DNA of 64,000 nt from an uncultured Ectothiorhodospiraceae bacterium. GTDB taxonomy: Bacteria; Pseudomonadota; Gammaproteobacteria; XJ16; Halofilaceae. A program made the translations under genes and the position numbers. Within the stretch, counting starts at the first letter, position 1. Every line of letters starts with the position of its first letter. The notes under the pieces are model-generated. The model saw nothing but the letters and a program-made list of their open reading frames with translations, was not told where the DNA came from and made no database searches. The DNA is taken from positions 78,509-142,508 of the forward strand of contig CAJXKK010000004.1 of the NCBI GenBank assembly GCA_913055615.1, given 5' to 3'. Positions 35,160-46,004 of this stretch are shown here, one piece after another.

Positions 35160-35836
35160 TGGAGCGCGCGACCCGTGAACAGCTCCTCGCCGACCGCGCG
35201 GCCGGTCGGCCCGTCGTGCTCGCCACGGCGCTCGACAATGGCGAGCAACGGCTGCTCCATCGCGACGAAGGGGCGGCGCCTTTCGCCGAGGCCGCGGCGG
35301 CGACGCTGCGTTTCGATCGCGCGGAGACGCGCGAGATCGACGGCCGGCGCTGGCTGTTCAACCCGTGGAATCCGCCGCTGCGGCTCTACATCGTTGGCGC
35401 CGTGCACATTGCGCAGTCGCTGGCGCCGCTCGCGGCGCACACCGAGTTCAACGTGACCGTCATCGATCCCCGGCGGACCTTCGCCACCGCTGCGCGCTTC
35501 CCCGGTGTCGCTCTGGATACGGCCTGGCCGGACGAGGCGCTGGCCACGTACACGCTGGACAGCCGCAGCGCGGTAGTGACCCTGACCCACGATCCCAAAT
35601 TGGACGACCCGGCGCTGGCGGCCGCGCTCGAAAGCGAGGCGTTCTATATCGGTGCACTCGGCAGTCGCCGTACGCATGCCGGGCGCCGCGAACGCCTGGC
35701 CGGGCAGGGCTTTGGCGAGGACCGGATCAACCGGATACATGCCCCGGTCGGGTTCTCGATCGGCGCGCGCGGACCGGCGGAGATCGCCATCTCCATCCTT
35801 GCCGAGGCGATCTCCGTGCTGCGTACCGGGCAGTAA
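35159..35836 (+). CDS. XdhC/CoxI-family C-terminal (Rossmann) half
   Basis: The 225-residue product has the XdhC C-domain: LYIVGAVHIAQSLAPLAAHTEFNVTVIDPR, ALATYTLDSRSAVVTLTHDPKLDDPAL, FYIGALGSRRTHAGRRERL, and RIHAPVGFSIGARGPAEIAISILAE. It overlaps the preceding half gene by one base (TGATG), so the two are likely made in equal amounts and assemble. The order N-half then C-half mirrors the single-chain protein, which suggests gene fission or a lineage in which the halves never fused. Confidence 0.87.
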   Translation: MERATREQLLADRAAGRPVVLATALDNGEQRLLHRDEGAAPFAEAAAATLRFDRAETREIDGRRWLFNPWNPPLRLYIVGAVHIAQSLAPLAAHTEFNVTVIDPRRTFATAARFPGVALDTAWPDEALATYTLDSRSAVVTLTHDPKLDDPALAAALESEAFYIGALGSRRTHAGRRERLAGQGFGEDRINRIHAPVGFSIGARGPAEIAISILAEAISVLRTGQ

Positions 35837-35859
35837 ACGCCACCGCGGGGAGCGCCATC

Positions 35860-37086
35860 ATGAGCTTCGATCCGCATGCCGCGCGTGCCGACTTCCCGCT
35901 GCTTCGGCGCGACCACGAACCGGCGCTGCACTACCTGGACAACGCGGCCACCGCACAGGTCGCGGCCCCCGTGCTCGAAGCGATCCACGCCCACGAGACC
36001 ACGAGCCGGGCCAATGTCCTGCGCGGCGTCCACCGCCTGGCGGAGGCGGCGACCGAGGCCTATGGCACCGCCCGGGAGACGGTCGCCTGCCACCTCAACG
36101 CCGTTGATCCCGACGAGATCGTATTCACCAGCGGCTGTACGGCCGCGCTCAACCTGGTCGCGCACGCCTTCGGCGCGACGCTGGCGCCGGGTGATGAGGT
36201 GGTCATCTCGGAACTGGAGCATCACTCCAACATCGTGCCGTGGCAGATGCTGCGCGATCGCACGGGAATCGGGCTCCGGGTGATCCCGGTAACAGAGGAG
36301 GGTCGGCTGGATCTGACCCTCCTCCCCGATATCGTCGGACCCCGTACAAGGCTGATCGCGGTAACCCACGCATCCAACGTCACCGGGGCGTTGACCGAGG
36401 TCGGCCCCATCGTCGACGCGGCCCGCGCCGTCGGCGCCCGCGTGCTGCTCGACGGTGCCCAACAGGTTCCCCACGCACGAGTGGACGTGCAGGCGCTCGG
36501 CGTCGATTTCTACTGTTTCTCCGGCCACAAGGTCTTTGGCCCCAACGGCATCGGCGTCCTCTGGGCCAGGCGCGAGCTGCTCGCCGACCTGCCGCCGTTC
36601 CTCGGCGGTGGCGAGATGATCCGCCGCGTCAGGCTGTCGGAGACGACCTGGGCACCGCCGCCGCAGCGGTTCGAAGCGGGCACGCCGCCCATCGCCCAGG
36701 CCGTCGGCCTGGGCGCGGCGCTGCGCTGGCTCGGGCGACACGATATCGATGCCGTCGGCCGTCACCTCGAGGCACTGACGCAACGACTGGTCGAGGGCCT
36801 GCACACGCTCGGCACGGAGCGGGTCCGCGTTCTCGGTCCCGGGTCCGGGCACCCGCGGGGACCGCTGGTCGCCTTCGATGTTCCGGGGGCGCATCCGCAC
36901 GATATCGCGCAACTGCTCGACGGCCATGGCGTTGCCGTGCGTGGCGGGCACCATTGCGCCCAGCCGCTGATGGACGCCTACGATCTGGCCGGTACGACGC
37001 GCGCCAGTCTCGCGCTTTATAATGACGCGGCCGATGTCGACGCCTGCCTGGAAGCGCTGGAGACCGCCTTGCGGAAACTGCTATGA
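35860..37086 (+). CDS. SufS-like cysteine desulfurase
   Basis: This 408-residue PLP enzyme has the group II desulfurase features: YLDNAATAQV, SELEHHSNIVPW, the PLP lysine Lys224 in FSGHKVFGPNGIGVLW and the persulfide Cys366 in VAVRGGHHCAQPLM. It takes sulfur from cysteine. No other suf gene except the next one is here, and both sit between XdhC and CoxG, so a role in sulfurating the Mo cofactor or building CoxS clusters is likely. ATG 35860 follows GGGGAG. Confidence 0.92.
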   Translation: MSFDPHAARADFPLLRRDHEPALHYLDNAATAQVAAPVLEAIHAHETTSRANVLRGVHRLAEAATEAYGTARETVACHLNAVDPDEIVFTSGCTAALNLVAHAFGATLAPGDEVVISELEHHSNIVPWQMLRDRTGIGLRVIPVTEEGRLDLTLLPDIVGPRTRLIAVTHASNVTGALTEVGPIVDAARAVGARVLLDGAQQVPHARVDVQALGVDFYCFSGHKVFGPNGIGVLWARRELLADLPPFLGGGEMIRRVRLSETTWAPPPQRFEAGTPPIAQAVGLGAALRWLGRHDIDAVGRHLEALTQRLVEGLHTLGTERVRVLGPGSGHPRGPLVAFDVPGAHPHDIAQLLDGHGVAVRGGHHCAQPLMDAYDLAGTTRASLALYNDAADVDACLEALETALRKLL

Positions 37087-37532
37087 GCACGGACCTGTAT
37101 CAGGAGGGCTTACTCGCTCTCGCCGGCGCGGCCGAGGGCGAGGGGCGGCTCGACGACCCGGATGTCACTCTGACACTGGATAACCCGCTGTGCGGCGACC
37201 GGGTAACGCTCGATCTGCATTGCGATCAGGCGGGGCGGATCGCGGCCCTGGGCCACCATGTCCGTGGCTGCGTACTCTGCCGGGCGGCCGCGAACCTGCT
37301 GGGTCAACAGGCGATCGGCCAGGATGCCGCTTCGCTGGACACGCTGCAGCGCGCCATCAAGGGCGCTCTGCGCGGGCGGCATGCCTGGCCGACGGACGAG
37401 CGCTGGCAGGACCTGACGCTGTTCGAACCGGCGGCGGCGCACAAGAGCCGCCACGAGTGTGTCCTTTTGCCGTTCGAGGCCGTGGTGGAGGCGTTGCGTC
37501 AGCACGGCGAGGGCGGCGCCACGGGTACGTAA
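37083..37532 (+). CDS. SufU/IscU-like sulfur-acceptor or scaffold protein
   Basis: The 149-residue protein keeps the IscU/SufU ligands: NPLCGD (Cys37, Asp39), RGCVLCRAAANLL (Cys63, Cys66) and SRHECVLLPFEAV (Cys126). It overlaps the desulfurase gene by 4 nt. SufU accepts sulfur from SufS in Gram-positive bacteria, and a SufS-SufU pair inside a molybdenum-hydroxylase cluster suggests a dedicated sulfur-relay step. Whether it feeds the Mo site or Fe-S clusters cannot be decided from sequence. Confidence 0.87.
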   Translation: MSTDLYQEGLLALAGAAEGEGRLDDPDVTLTLDNPLCGDRVTLDLHCDQAGRIAALGHHVRGCVLCRAAANLLGQQAIGQDAASLDTLQRAIKGALRGRHAWPTDERWQDLTLFEPAAAHKSRHECVLLPFEAVVEALRQHGEGGATGT

Positions 37533-37619
37533 ACCGCGGCGTCTGATAATTTGTCGGTCACGATTTGTCCGGGGTGGCCACGATCGCCCCGGTCTGGACA
37601 ACGAACAGGCGGACTCGCT

Positions 37620-38204
37620 ATGGAACTGCAACAGGAACGCCAGCTACCCCTGCCGCGGGACACCGTATGGGATGCGCTCAACGATCCAGAGGTCCTCAAG
37701 GCCTGTATCCCGGGCTGCGAGTCGTTCGACCGGGTCGACGACAACGCCTATGAGGCCGCGGTCAAGGCAAAAGTCGGCCCGGTCAATGCGCGCTTCAAGG
37801 GCAAGGTGACGCTCACCGACCTGAATCCGCCGGCATCCTACTCGATGAGTTTCCAGGGGCAGGGCGGCCAGGCCGGCTTCGTCAAGGGATCCGCCGACGT
37901 TACGCTGACGGATACCGAAGGCGGTTGTACGGTCGGCTCCACCGCCAAGGCGCAGCTCGGCGGCAAGCTGGCCCAGCTCGGCAGCCGCTTGATCGACGGC
38001 GCCGCGCGCAAGACGGCCAACGAATTCTTCGACAACTTCGTCGAGTACATGGGCGGCAGCGGCGAGCCCGGGGAAACGGCGGGCGAGACGGCTGCGGCAA
38101 CGGTCGACAGTGCCGCCACCGCGCCCGCGCGCAGCCAGGCCTGGGTCTGGGCGGCGGTGGGCGCCGGGGTCGTGGGGGTCATCCTTGCCTTCGCCCTGTT
38201 GTGA
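37620..38204 (+). CDS. coxG: CoxG (SRPBCC) with C-terminal membrane anchor
   Basis: The 194-residue CoxG begins MELQQERQLPLPRDTVWDAL and has the family core LKACIPGC, KVGPVNARFKGKVTL and LGGKLAQLGSRLIDG. After a low-complexity Ala/Thr/Glu linker it ends in one membrane helix (AWVWAAVGAGVVGVILAFALL). CoxG proteins bind hydrophobic ligands and are implicated in membrane attachment and quinone coupling of Mo-hydroxylases. It lies 87 bp after the SufU-like gene. This is the standalone CoxG of the window; the form I module has its CoxG fused to CoxL. Confidence 0.9.
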   Translation: MELQQERQLPLPRDTVWDALNDPEVLKACIPGCESFDRVDDNAYEAAVKAKVGPVNARFKGKVTLTDLNPPASYSMSFQGQGGQAGFVKGSADVTLTDTEGGCTVGSTAKAQLGGKLAQLGSRLIDGAARKTANEFFDNFVEYMGGSGEPGETAGETAAATVDSAATAPARSQAWVWAAVGAGVVGVILAFALL

Positions 38205-38298
38205 ATTCAGCCAACGGAGCACGGCGCGCCCGGCGGAACCATCTCGGCCGCACCGACCCCGGGGGTACCCCGGTGGCCAGGACTCGATTGCAAACTGC

Positions 38299-38326
38299 TT
38301 GATCGTCGGCGGGTTTCGCTTACACT
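38299..38326 (+). promoter_or_regulatory. Possible sigma-70 promoter for coxSLM (form II)
   Basis: TTGATC (38299-38304), a 16-bp spacer and TACACT (38321-38326) lie 83 bp before the coxS start, in a 204-bp gap. This would allow the enzyme genes to be expressed separately from the maturation genes upstream. Confidence 0.45.
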
Positions 38327-38408
38327 CGGTGGCGGCAGGCCCATTCCTGAGGCAGGCGCACAACGCGGCCGGAAGGGGTATCAGGGACACAACAAGAGGG
38401 TGCTGGTT

Positions 38409-38888
38409 ATGAACGTGTCGATGACCGTCAATGGCCGCTCGGTAACCGCCGATGTCGATCCTCCCACCCTGCTCACCGAATTTCTCCGCGACCATCTCGG
38501 CCTGACCGGCACCCATGTTGGCTGCGACACGGGGCAGTGCGGCTCGTGCACCATCCACCTCGATGGCCGCGCCGTGAAGGCCTGTTCCGTACTCGCTGCA
38601 CAGGCCGAGGGCGCCCGGGTGGTCACCATCGAGGGCCTGGCTGACGGCAACGGTGATCTCCACCCGATGCAGGCGGCCTTCCGCGAGGAACACGGTCTGC
38701 AGTGCGGCTTCTGCACGCCGGGCATGGTGATGGCGGCGGTCGACCTGGTGAATACGTATCCGAACGCCTCCGACACGACCATTCGGGAGAATCTCGAAGG
38801 CAATATCTGTCGCTGCACCGGTTACGAAAATATCGTCCGCGCGCTCAAGTCCGGCGCGGCGGGCATGGGGGACCAGGGCAATGGGTGA
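38409..38888 (+). CDS. coxS: Form II Mo-hydroxylase small subunit ([2Fe-2S])
   Basis: The 159-residue protein carries two [2Fe-2S] sites. The plant-ferredoxin-like one uses Cys39, Cys44, Cys47 and Cys59 ([10 protein letters not shown]). The alpha-helical one uses Cys99, Cys102, Cys134 and Cys136 ([18 protein letters not shown]). It passes electrons from the Mo site of CoxL to the FAD of CoxM. I prefer ATG 38409, 8 nt after GAGGG, over a GTG at 38400. It overlaps coxL by 8 nt. Confidence 0.95.
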   Translation: MNVSMTVNGRSVTADVDPPTLLTEFLRDHLGLTGTHVGCDTGQCGSCTIHLDGRAVKACSVLAAQAEGARVVTIEGLADGNGDLHPMQAAFREEHGLQCGFCTPGMVMAAVDLVNTYPNASDTTIRENLEGNICRCTGYENIVRALKSGAAGMGDQGNG

Positions 38889-41268
38889 ACCGACAACAAA
38901 GATCGGCGGATCGACCAGGCGCTCCGAGGATAAACGCTTCCTCACCGGCCAGGGCCGCTATACCGACGACATCAACATGGCCGGCCAGACGTACGCCTGC
39001 TTTGTCCGCTCCCCGCACGCCCACGCCCGTATCAACTCGATCGATACCAGCATGGCGCGCGACGCCGACGGCGTGCTCGCCGTGTTCACGGGCGAGGACC
39101 TGGCCAACGATGGCATCGGTGGGCTGCCCTGCGGCTGGCAGATCCACGATGTCAGCGGCGAGCCGATGGCGGAGCCGCCGCATCCGCTGCTGGCGCAGGG
39201 CAAAGCGCGCTATGTCGGCGACCACGTCGCCGTCGTAATCGCCGAGACGAAGCAGCAGGCGCGGGACGCAGCCGAACTGGTGGACGTCGACTACGACATG
39301 CTCGATGCGGTGATCTCGCCAGCCAAAGCACTGGAGTCCGGTCAGCCGCTGGTCCACGACGAGGTCCCCGACAACCGCTGTTACACCTGGGAGCTCGGCG
39401 ACAGCGGTGCGGCCGATGAGGCATTCGAGCGGGCCCATCACGTCACCAGCCTCGATCTGGTCAACAACCGGCTGATCCCGAACGCGCTGGAGCCGCGCGC
39501 GGCGGTGGCTTCCTACTCGCCGGGCGAGGATCACTACACGCTGTACACGACGTCGCAGAACCCGCACCTCGCACGGCTGCTGCTGTCCGCGTTCGTGCTC
39601 AACCTCCCCGAGCACAAGGTCCGTGTCGTATCGCCGGACGTCGGCGGCGGGTTCGGTTCGAAAATCTACCCGTACGCGGAAGAGGCGACGCTGACCTGGG
39701 CGTCGAAGAAGATCGGGCGGCCGATCAAGTGGACCGCCGAACGCGTCGAGTCCTTCCTCAGCGACGCCCACGGCCGCGACCACGTGACCCGCGCCGAGAT
39801 GGCGCTCGATACCGACGGCCGGTTCATCGGCATGCGCGTCGACACCAAGGCCAATCTGGGCGCCTATCTGTCCACCTTTGCCTCGGCCGTGCCGACCATC
39901 CTCTACGCCACGCTGCTCGCCGGGCAGTACACCACGCCGGCGATCCACGCGCGGGTGACCGCCGTATTTACCCATACCGCCCCGGTCGATGCCTACCGCG
40001 GTGCGGGCCGACCCGAGGCGACGTATGTCGTTGAGCGCCTGGTGAGCCAGGCCGCCCGTGATATGGGGCTGTCGCAGGCAGAGATCCGCCGGCGCAACTT
40101 CATCCCGACCGATGCCTTCCCGTACCAGACGCCGGTGGCGCTGAATTACGACGTGGGCGACTACGACGCCACCCTGACGCGGGCCGAGGAGCTGGCCGAC
40201 GTCGCCGGCTTCGAGGGCCGCCGTGAAGAGGCGCAGAAGCGCGGCAAATATCGCGGCATCGGCTACTCGACCTACATCGAGGCCTGCGGCCTGGCGCCGT
40301 CGAATATCGCGGGGGCGCTGGGCGCGCGCGCCGGGCTCTACGAGGCCGGCGAGGTCCGGCTGCACCCGACCGGCAAGGTAACCGTGTTCACCGGCTCCCA
40401 CAGCCATGGCCAGGGTCACGAGACCACGTTCGCCCAGATCGTCTCGGATCGCCTGGGCATCCCGTTCGATGACGTCGATGTGGTCCACGGTGATACCGAC
40501 CGCAGCGCCTTCGGCATGGGCACCTACGGCTCGCGATCGCTGGCCGTCGGCGGCTCCGCCATTGTCAAGGCGATGGACAAGATCATCGACAAGAGCCGCA
40601 GGATCGCCGCCCACATGCTGGAGGCGGCCGAGGCCGACATCGAGTACGACGACGGCACCTTCCGCGTCGCCGGCACCGACAAGAGCCTGTCGATGGCGGA
40701 GGTCGCGTTCTCCGCCTACGTGCCGCACAACTATCCGCTGGAGCAGCTCGAGCCGGGCCTCGACGAGAGCGCCTTCTACGACCCGACCAACTTCACCTAT
40801 CCGGCCGGCAGCCACATCTGTGAGGTCGAGGTGGACCCCGATACTGGCCGGGTCGAGATCGTCAACTTCACTGCGGTCGACGACTTCGGCAACGTCATTA
40901 ATCCGATGATCGTCGAGGGACAGGTCCATGGCGGGCTGGCCCAGGGCATCGGCCAGGCCCTGCTCGAGGGTGCGGTCTACGATGCGGAGAGCGGCCAGCT
41001 CATCACCGGCACCTATATGGACTACACCATGCCGCGCGCCGATGACCTGCCGAGCTTCCGGGTCGATACCTGCAACACCCCCTGCACGCACAACCCGCTC
41101 GGGGTGAAGGGCTGTGGCGAGGCCGGTGCCATCGGTTCGCCGCCGGCGGTCATCGACGCCATTATCGATGCGCTGCGCCCGCTCGGCGTAACCGATCTGG
41201 AGATGCCGGCGACCCCGCTCCGGGTGTGGCAGGCGATCCAGGACGCCCAGGGCCGGCAGGTGGCCTGA
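38881..41268 (+). CDS. coxL: Form II CoxL-like molybdenum-binding large subunit
   Basis: This 795-residue subunit belongs to the xanthine-oxidase family. The active-site loop is [12 protein letters not shown] (Gly374), the form II signature; it lacks the Cys that holds copper in true CO dehydrogenase. Other Mo-site features are [44 protein letters not shown] and the catalytic glutamate Glu747 in [14 protein letters not shown]. Form II enzymes oxidise carbonyl or heteroaromatic substrates that are mostly unknown, and CO activity is doubtful. Gene order here is S-L-M, as is usual for form II. Confidence 0.93.
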   Translation: MGEPTTKIGGSTRRSEDKRFLTGQGRYTDDINMAGQTYACFVRSPHAHARINSIDTSMARDADGVLAVFTGEDLANDGIGGLPCGWQIHDVSGEPMAEPPHPLLAQGKARYVGDHVAVVIAETKQQARDAAELVDVDYDMLDAVISPAKALESGQPLVHDEVPDNRCYTWELGDSGAADEAFERAHHVTSLDLVNNRLIPNALEPRAAVASYSPGEDHYTLYTTSQNPHLARLLLSAFVLNLPEHKVRVVSPDVGGGFGSKIYPYAEEATLTWASKKIGRPIKWTAERVESFLSDAHGRDHVTRAEMALDTDGRFIGMRVDTKANLGAYLSTFASAVPTILYATLLAGQYTTPAIHARVTAVFTHTAPVDAYRGAGRPEATYVVERLVSQAARDMGLSQAEIRRRNFIPTDAFPYQTPVALNYDVGDYDATLTRAEELADVAGFEGRREEAQKRGKYRGIGYSTYIEACGLAPSNIAGALGARAGLYEAGEVRLHPTGKVTVFTGSHSHGQGHETTFAQIVSDRLGIPFDDVDVVHGDTDRSAFGMGTYGSRSLAVGGSAIVKAMDKIIDKSRRIAAHMLEAAEADIEYDDGTFRVAGTDKSLSMAEVAFSAYVPHNYPLEQLEPGLDESAFYDPTNFTYPAGSHICEVEVDPDTGRVEIVNFTAVDDFGNVINPMIVEGQVHGGLAQGIGQALLEGAVYDAESGQLITGTYMDYTMPRADDLPSFRVDTCNTPCTHNPLGVKGCGEAGAIGSPPAVIDAIIDALRPLGVTDLEMPATPLRVWQAIQDAQGRQVA

Positions 41269-41282
41269 GGAGGGAACGACCC

Positions 41283-42077
41283 ATGTATGCATTCGGTTAC
41301 CACCGCCCGACGACCATCGACGAGGCCGTCACGCTGCTGGGCCAGTCCGAGGATGCCAGCGCCATCGCCGGCGGCCAGACGCTGCTGCAGAGCCTCAAGC
41401 AGCGCCTCGCCCAGCCCGGCGAACTGGTCGATCTGGGCGCCATCAAGGAGCTTTCGGGCATCGCCGTCGATGGCAGGACGGTCGTGATCGGCGCGCTCAC
41501 GAAGCACAACGAGGTGGCCCTGTCATCCGAGGTGCGGAAAGCTGTCCCGGCGCTGGCCGACCTGGCCGGCGCCATCGGCGATCACCAGGTGCGCAATGTC
41601 GGCACCATTGGTGGATCGGTCGCCAACAGCGATCCGGCCGCCGACTATCCTGCGGCCGTGCTCGGCCTCGGCGCGACGGTCGAGACCAACCAGCGCCGGA
41701 TCGCCGCGGACGACTTCTTCATCGATCTGTTCGAGACGGCGCTGGAGCCGGGGGAGCTGATCAAGGCGATCCACTTCCCGGTGCCGAAGCGGGCGGCCTA
41801 CGTGAAGTTCGCGCAGCCGGCATCGCGCTACGCGCTGGCCGGCGTGATGGTGGCCGAGACCGGCGACGGTGTACGTCTCGCCGTCACCGGCGCCGGGGCC
41901 TGCGCCTTCCGGGTGCCGGCGATGGAGCAGGCGCTGGCCGGTGACTTCTCCGCCGACGCGATCAAGGGCGTGCAGGTGGACGCGGACGAACTCAACGACG
42001 ACATCCACGGCACGCCCGCATACCGCGCGCACCTGGTGAACGTCCTGGCCCGGCGCGCCGTCGAAGCGGCGAGGTAG
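41283..42077 (+). CDS. coxM: Form II Mo-hydroxylase FAD subunit
   Basis: The 264-residue FAD subunit has the two FAD-binding motifs AIAGGQTLLQSLKQRL and NVGTIGGSVANSDPAADYPAA, and the C-terminal CO-dehydrogenase-flavoprotein domain ending DDIHGTPAYRAHLVNVLARRAV. It starts at ATG 41283 after GAGGAGGG, 14 bp behind coxL. It would hand electrons from CoxS to the quinone pool, presumably with CoxG. Confidence 0.95.
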   Translation: MYAFGYHRPTTIDEAVTLLGQSEDASAIAGGQTLLQSLKQRLAQPGELVDLGAIKELSGIAVDGRTVVIGALTKHNEVALSSEVRKAVPALADLAGAIGDHQVRNVGTIGGSVANSDPAADYPAAVLGLGATVETNQRRIAADDFFIDLFETALEPGELIKAIHFPVPKRAAYVKFAQPASRYALAGVMVAETGDGVRLAVTGAGACAFRVPAMEQALAGDFSADAIKGVQVDADELNDDIHGTPAYRAHLVNVLARRAVEAAR

Positions 42078-42133
42078 CCGCGCGATAAAGACCGGGGAGC
42101 GAGTTGAAGAGCGGCGTATGTCGAGCTTTGCGT

Positions 42134-42263
42134 GGCGCGTCCGTGCGCCACGCCCTCCGGGCTGGCGCGCCAATCCGCTCCCGGCGGATCGGTCAGCCCG
42201 ACAGATCAGGCGCTTACGAGTGTCGGGCCGCAAGCCCGACCTACAGGACTCCCGCTAATCAGA
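42134..42263 (-). repeat. Dispersed repeat copy between form II coxM and moxR
   Basis: The 314 bp between coxM and moxR hold no gene. The block 42134-42190 (GGCGCGTCCGTGCGCC through CCGGCGGATC) matches 5033-5092 in the palindrome near rpsF. The blocks 42194-42213 and 42232-42263 are the inverse of 19942-19999 between icd and aceK. So this copy joins modules found separately elsewhere. A further stretch, TGCGTGCTCTGCGCCTCTGC (42274-42293), is also of a repeat-like type. Confidence 0.75.
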
Positions 42264-42391
42264 GGTTCTCTTGCGTGCTCTGCGCCTCTGCGAGAAATGC
42301 TTTCTTTCTTTCGTGTCTGGCATACGCTTACGCAGGATCGCCGTTCGCCACGCGTTCATCCAATCCGCCACCCTGCTGAAACGGCCATGCC

Positions 42392-43322
<931 letters not shown>

Positions 43323-43330
<8 letters not shown>

Positions 43331-44531
43331 GGACTATACCGGCGAGGGCGGTGGCCGGCTGGCGGAGAACGTCATGCACTTCGCCCGGGTGCTGCGCACC
43401 GCCGGGCTGCCGATCGGCCCGGACAAGGTGGTCGATGCCCTGCGCGCCCTCGAGGTCGCTGGCGTGCGTCGGCGCGACGACTTCTACTGGACGCTGCACG
43501 CCGTCTTCGTTGACCGGCGCGACCAGCGACACCTGTTCGATCAGGCCTTCCAGGTCTTCTGGCGCGATCCCCAGCTGCTCGATCGCATGCTGCAACTCCT
43601 CCTGCCCCAGGCGCCCGGCAGTAACGCACCCGAGCCGAACCCGCCGCCCGCGCGCCTGTCCGAGGCGCTCGCCGCCGGTCAGGAGCCGCCGCCCGCGGAA
43701 GAGGGCGAGGAGGACGAGACGGAGGTCGAGGCGAGCCTGACCTGGTCGGCCGAGGAGCGGCTGCAGACCGTGGACTTCGAGTCGATGACGGCGGCGGAGC
43801 AGGCCGATGCCCGGCGCGCCATCGCGCGCCTGAAGATGCCGGTCAAGCCGCTGGCCACACGGCGAACACGGGACGATCCCCGCGGTCGCCAGCCCGACAT
43901 GCGGGCCACGATGCGCCAGTCGCTGCGCCAGGGCGGGGCGACGATCGATCTGCGCCACCGGGCGCGCGTACAGCGCACGCCGCCGCTGGTCGTGCTCTGC
44001 GACATCTCGGGGTCGATGGCCCAGTATTCGCGGATGTTCCTCCATTTCCTGCACGCCGTGACCAACGATCGCGATCGTGCCCATGTGTTCGTGTTCGGTA
44101 CGCGGCTGACGAATATCACCCGCCACCTGCGTGTCCGCGATGTCGACGAGGCCCTGGAGCGCACCGGGCGTGTGGTGACCGACTGGGCGGGCGGCACACG
44201 CATCGGCGCCTGCCTGCACGAGTTCAACTTCCGCTGGGCGCGGCGGCTGCTTGGCCAGGGCGCCACGGTGCTGCTGGTCACCGATGGCCTGGACCGCGAG
44301 GCGGGCGAGGGCGTCGCCGATGAGATGGCCCGCCTGCAGCGCTCGGCCCGGCGGCTGATCTGGCTCAACCCACTGCTGCGCTGGTCGGGCTTCGAGGCGA
44401 AGGCCGGTGGCGCGCGCGCCATGCTGCCGTGGGTCGATGAGTTCCGCCCCGTGCACAACATCCGCAGCCTGGTGGCGCTGGCCGATGCCCTGAGCGGGCA
44501 CGCGCACGCGCCGATACGGCGGACCGCATGA
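43323..44531 (+). CDS. VWA-domain protein, CoxE-like, form II module
   Basis: The 402-residue protein has a helical N-terminal CoxE region (VVDALRALEVAGVRRRDDFYWTLHAVFV) and an acidic middle (EEGEEDETEVE). Its C-terminal von Willebrand A fold has the metal site DISGSMAQYS and continues to LLVTDGLDREAGEG and LIWLNPLLRWSGFEAKAGGARAMLPWVD. It is the partner of the MoxR ATPase just upstream. ATG 43323 lies inside the moxR end. Confidence 0.92.
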
Positions 44532-45106
44532 TCACCGGGGTGCTGTTGGCGGCAGGCCGGGGCGAGCGCTTCGGCGGGGACAAACTGAACGCGCGACTCC
44601 CTGACGGTCGCACGGTCGCGGTGGCGGCCGCCGAGACGATGGTCGCATCCCTGCCGCGTGTGCTGGCGGTGACGCGACCAGGTGATGAATCACTTGTCAT
44701 CACTCTGGAAGCCGCCGGTTGCCATGTCGTCGTCTGCGATCGCGCGGACGAAGGGATGGGCGCGAGTCTGGCCTGCGGAGTAGCCGCCAGCCGTGCCGCC
44801 ACCGGCTGGGTGATCGCGCTGGCCGATATGCCCGCGATCCGGACCGCGACCGTCGCGGCGATCGCGGCAACCCTGGCCGACGGCGCCCACCTGGCCGCAC
44901 CGACGTACCACGGCAGGCGCGGCCACCCGGTCGGTTTCGCGGGCCGGCTCGGTCCCGAGCTGGCCGCACTCGGCGGTGATGAGGGCGCACGGCGCATCCT
45001 GGCCGGCCACCAGACCGAGCTGGAATGCGTCGCGGTCGAGGACACCGGCATACTGTATGACATCGATACGCCCGGCGACCTCGCGCGCTCGGCGGATGAT
45101 GCGTAG
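44528..45106 (+). CDS. mocA: MocA-like molybdenum-cofactor cytidylyltransferase
   Basis: The 192-residue product has the nucleotidyltransferase N-terminus VLLAAGRGERFGGDKLNARLPDG, VVCDRADEGMGASLACGVAA, the metal-binding ALADMPAIR and PTYHGRRGHPVGFAGRLGPEL. MocA attaches CMP to molybdopterin, the form used by xanthine-oxidase-family enzymes such as CO dehydrogenase. It overlaps coxE by 4 nt. GMP transfer (MobA) is less likely given the GRRGHPV pattern and the context. Confidence 0.88.
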   Translation: MITGVLLAAGRGERFGGDKLNARLPDGRTVAVAAAETMVASLPRVLAVTRPGDESLVITLEAAGCHVVVCDRADEGMGASLACGVAASRAATGWVIALADMPAIRTATVAAIAATLADGAHLAAPTYHGRRGHPVGFAGRLGPELAALGGDEGARRILAGHQTELECVAVEDTGILYDIDTPGDLARSADDA

Positions 45107-45140
45107 CGGTATGCGTGGTGGCGACGGCTGGAACGTGATC

Positions 45141-46001
45141 ATGGGATTGGACTTCCGCGAGAAACACGCAGCGGGTGCGAGCAGCCCGCTTCCCGGTGGG
45201 ATCCCTCCTGTGTCCGGCCTGGCTGTCCGGCGATCACGGCGATGCCCGGCCCTGCTGGCCGTAGTGCTGCTCGCCGTCGCCTGTACCCGCGCCGGCGACG
45301 CGCGGGCCGGGGAGGCGCTGGTCGCGGTGGCGACCAACTTCGCCGAAGTGATGCCGCCGCTGGTGGAAGCCTTTGAAGGCAGAAGCGGTCACGAGCTGCG
45401 CTATACGACGGGTTCCACCGGCCAGCTCTATGCGCAGATCAGCAAGCGTGCGCCGTTCGACGCTTTCCTCGCCGCGGACACCGAACGCCCGGAGCGGCTG
45501 GTCGCCGAGGAGCGGGCGGTCGCGACCAGCCGCTTTACCTATGCACGTGGGCGGCTCGTGCTGTGGAGCCGCGACGCGAACCGCATCGAGGCCGATGGGG
45601 CCGGCACGCTGCGGGATGCGCCGCCGCGCAAACTGGCGATGGCCAATCCGCGACTCGCCCCCTATGGCGCCGCCGCCCGCGAGACCCTGGAACGTCTTGG
45701 TCTGTGGGACGAATTCAAGCCGCGGATCGCCATGGCACAGAACGTGGGCCAGGCCTACGCCATGGTCCACATGGGCGCCGCGGAAATGGGTTTTGTCGCG
45801 CGCTCGGCCTTGCCGGCGAAAGACGGGGATGCGCCCGGAAGCCACTGGCCCGTGCCGGCGGCGCTCCATGATCCCATCCGCCAGGATGCCGTGCTGCTCG
45901 CCCGATCCGAGGACAATGCGGCCGCGCGCGCCTTTCTCGACTTCCTCGCCGGTCCGCAGGGCCGCAGGATCATCGCGGACCACGGTTATGAGATGGAGTA
46001 G
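45141..46001 (+). CDS. modA: Periplasmic molybdate-binding protein ModA
   Basis: The mature part reads ALVAVATNFAEVMPPLVEAFEGRSGHELRYTTGSTGQLYAQISKRAPFDAFLAAD, typical ModA with the oxyanion-binding GSTGQLY. Later come KLAMANPRLAPYGAAARETLERLG and QNVGQAYAMVHMGAAEMGFVARSAL. A hydrophobic signal (LLAVVLLAVACTRAG) precedes it, with a possible lipobox Cys. The start is uncertain: ATG 45141 gives 286 residues with a long leader, and GTG 45210 would put the signal nearer the N-terminus. It supplies molybdate for both Mo-enzyme modules. Confidence 0.9.
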   Translation: MGLDFREKHAAGASSPLPGGIPPVSGLAVRRSRRCPALLAVVLLAVACTRAGDARAGEALVAVATNFAEVMPPLVEAFEGRSGHELRYTTGSTGQLYAQISKRAPFDAFLAADTERPERLVAEERAVATSRFTYARGRLVLWSRDANRIEADGAGTLRDAPPRKLAMANPRLAPYGAAARETLERLGLWDEFKPRIAMAQNVGQAYAMVHMGAAEMGFVARSALPAKDGDAPGSHWPVPAALHDPIRQDAVLLARSEDNAAARAFLDFLAGPQGRRIIADHGYEME

Positions 46002-46004
46002 CGC

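Noticed and set aside
38881..41268. Second true CO dehydrogenase
   Set aside because: The active-site loop is AYRGAGR without the copper-binding Cys, and the order is S-L-M, so it is form II with an uncertain substrate.
38845..41292. 815-codon open frame on the minus strand opposite form II coxL
   Set aside because: It is an antisense shadow in very GC-rich DNA. It is rich in Arg, Gly, Val and Asp with no family motif, and the plus-strand CoxL is complete.
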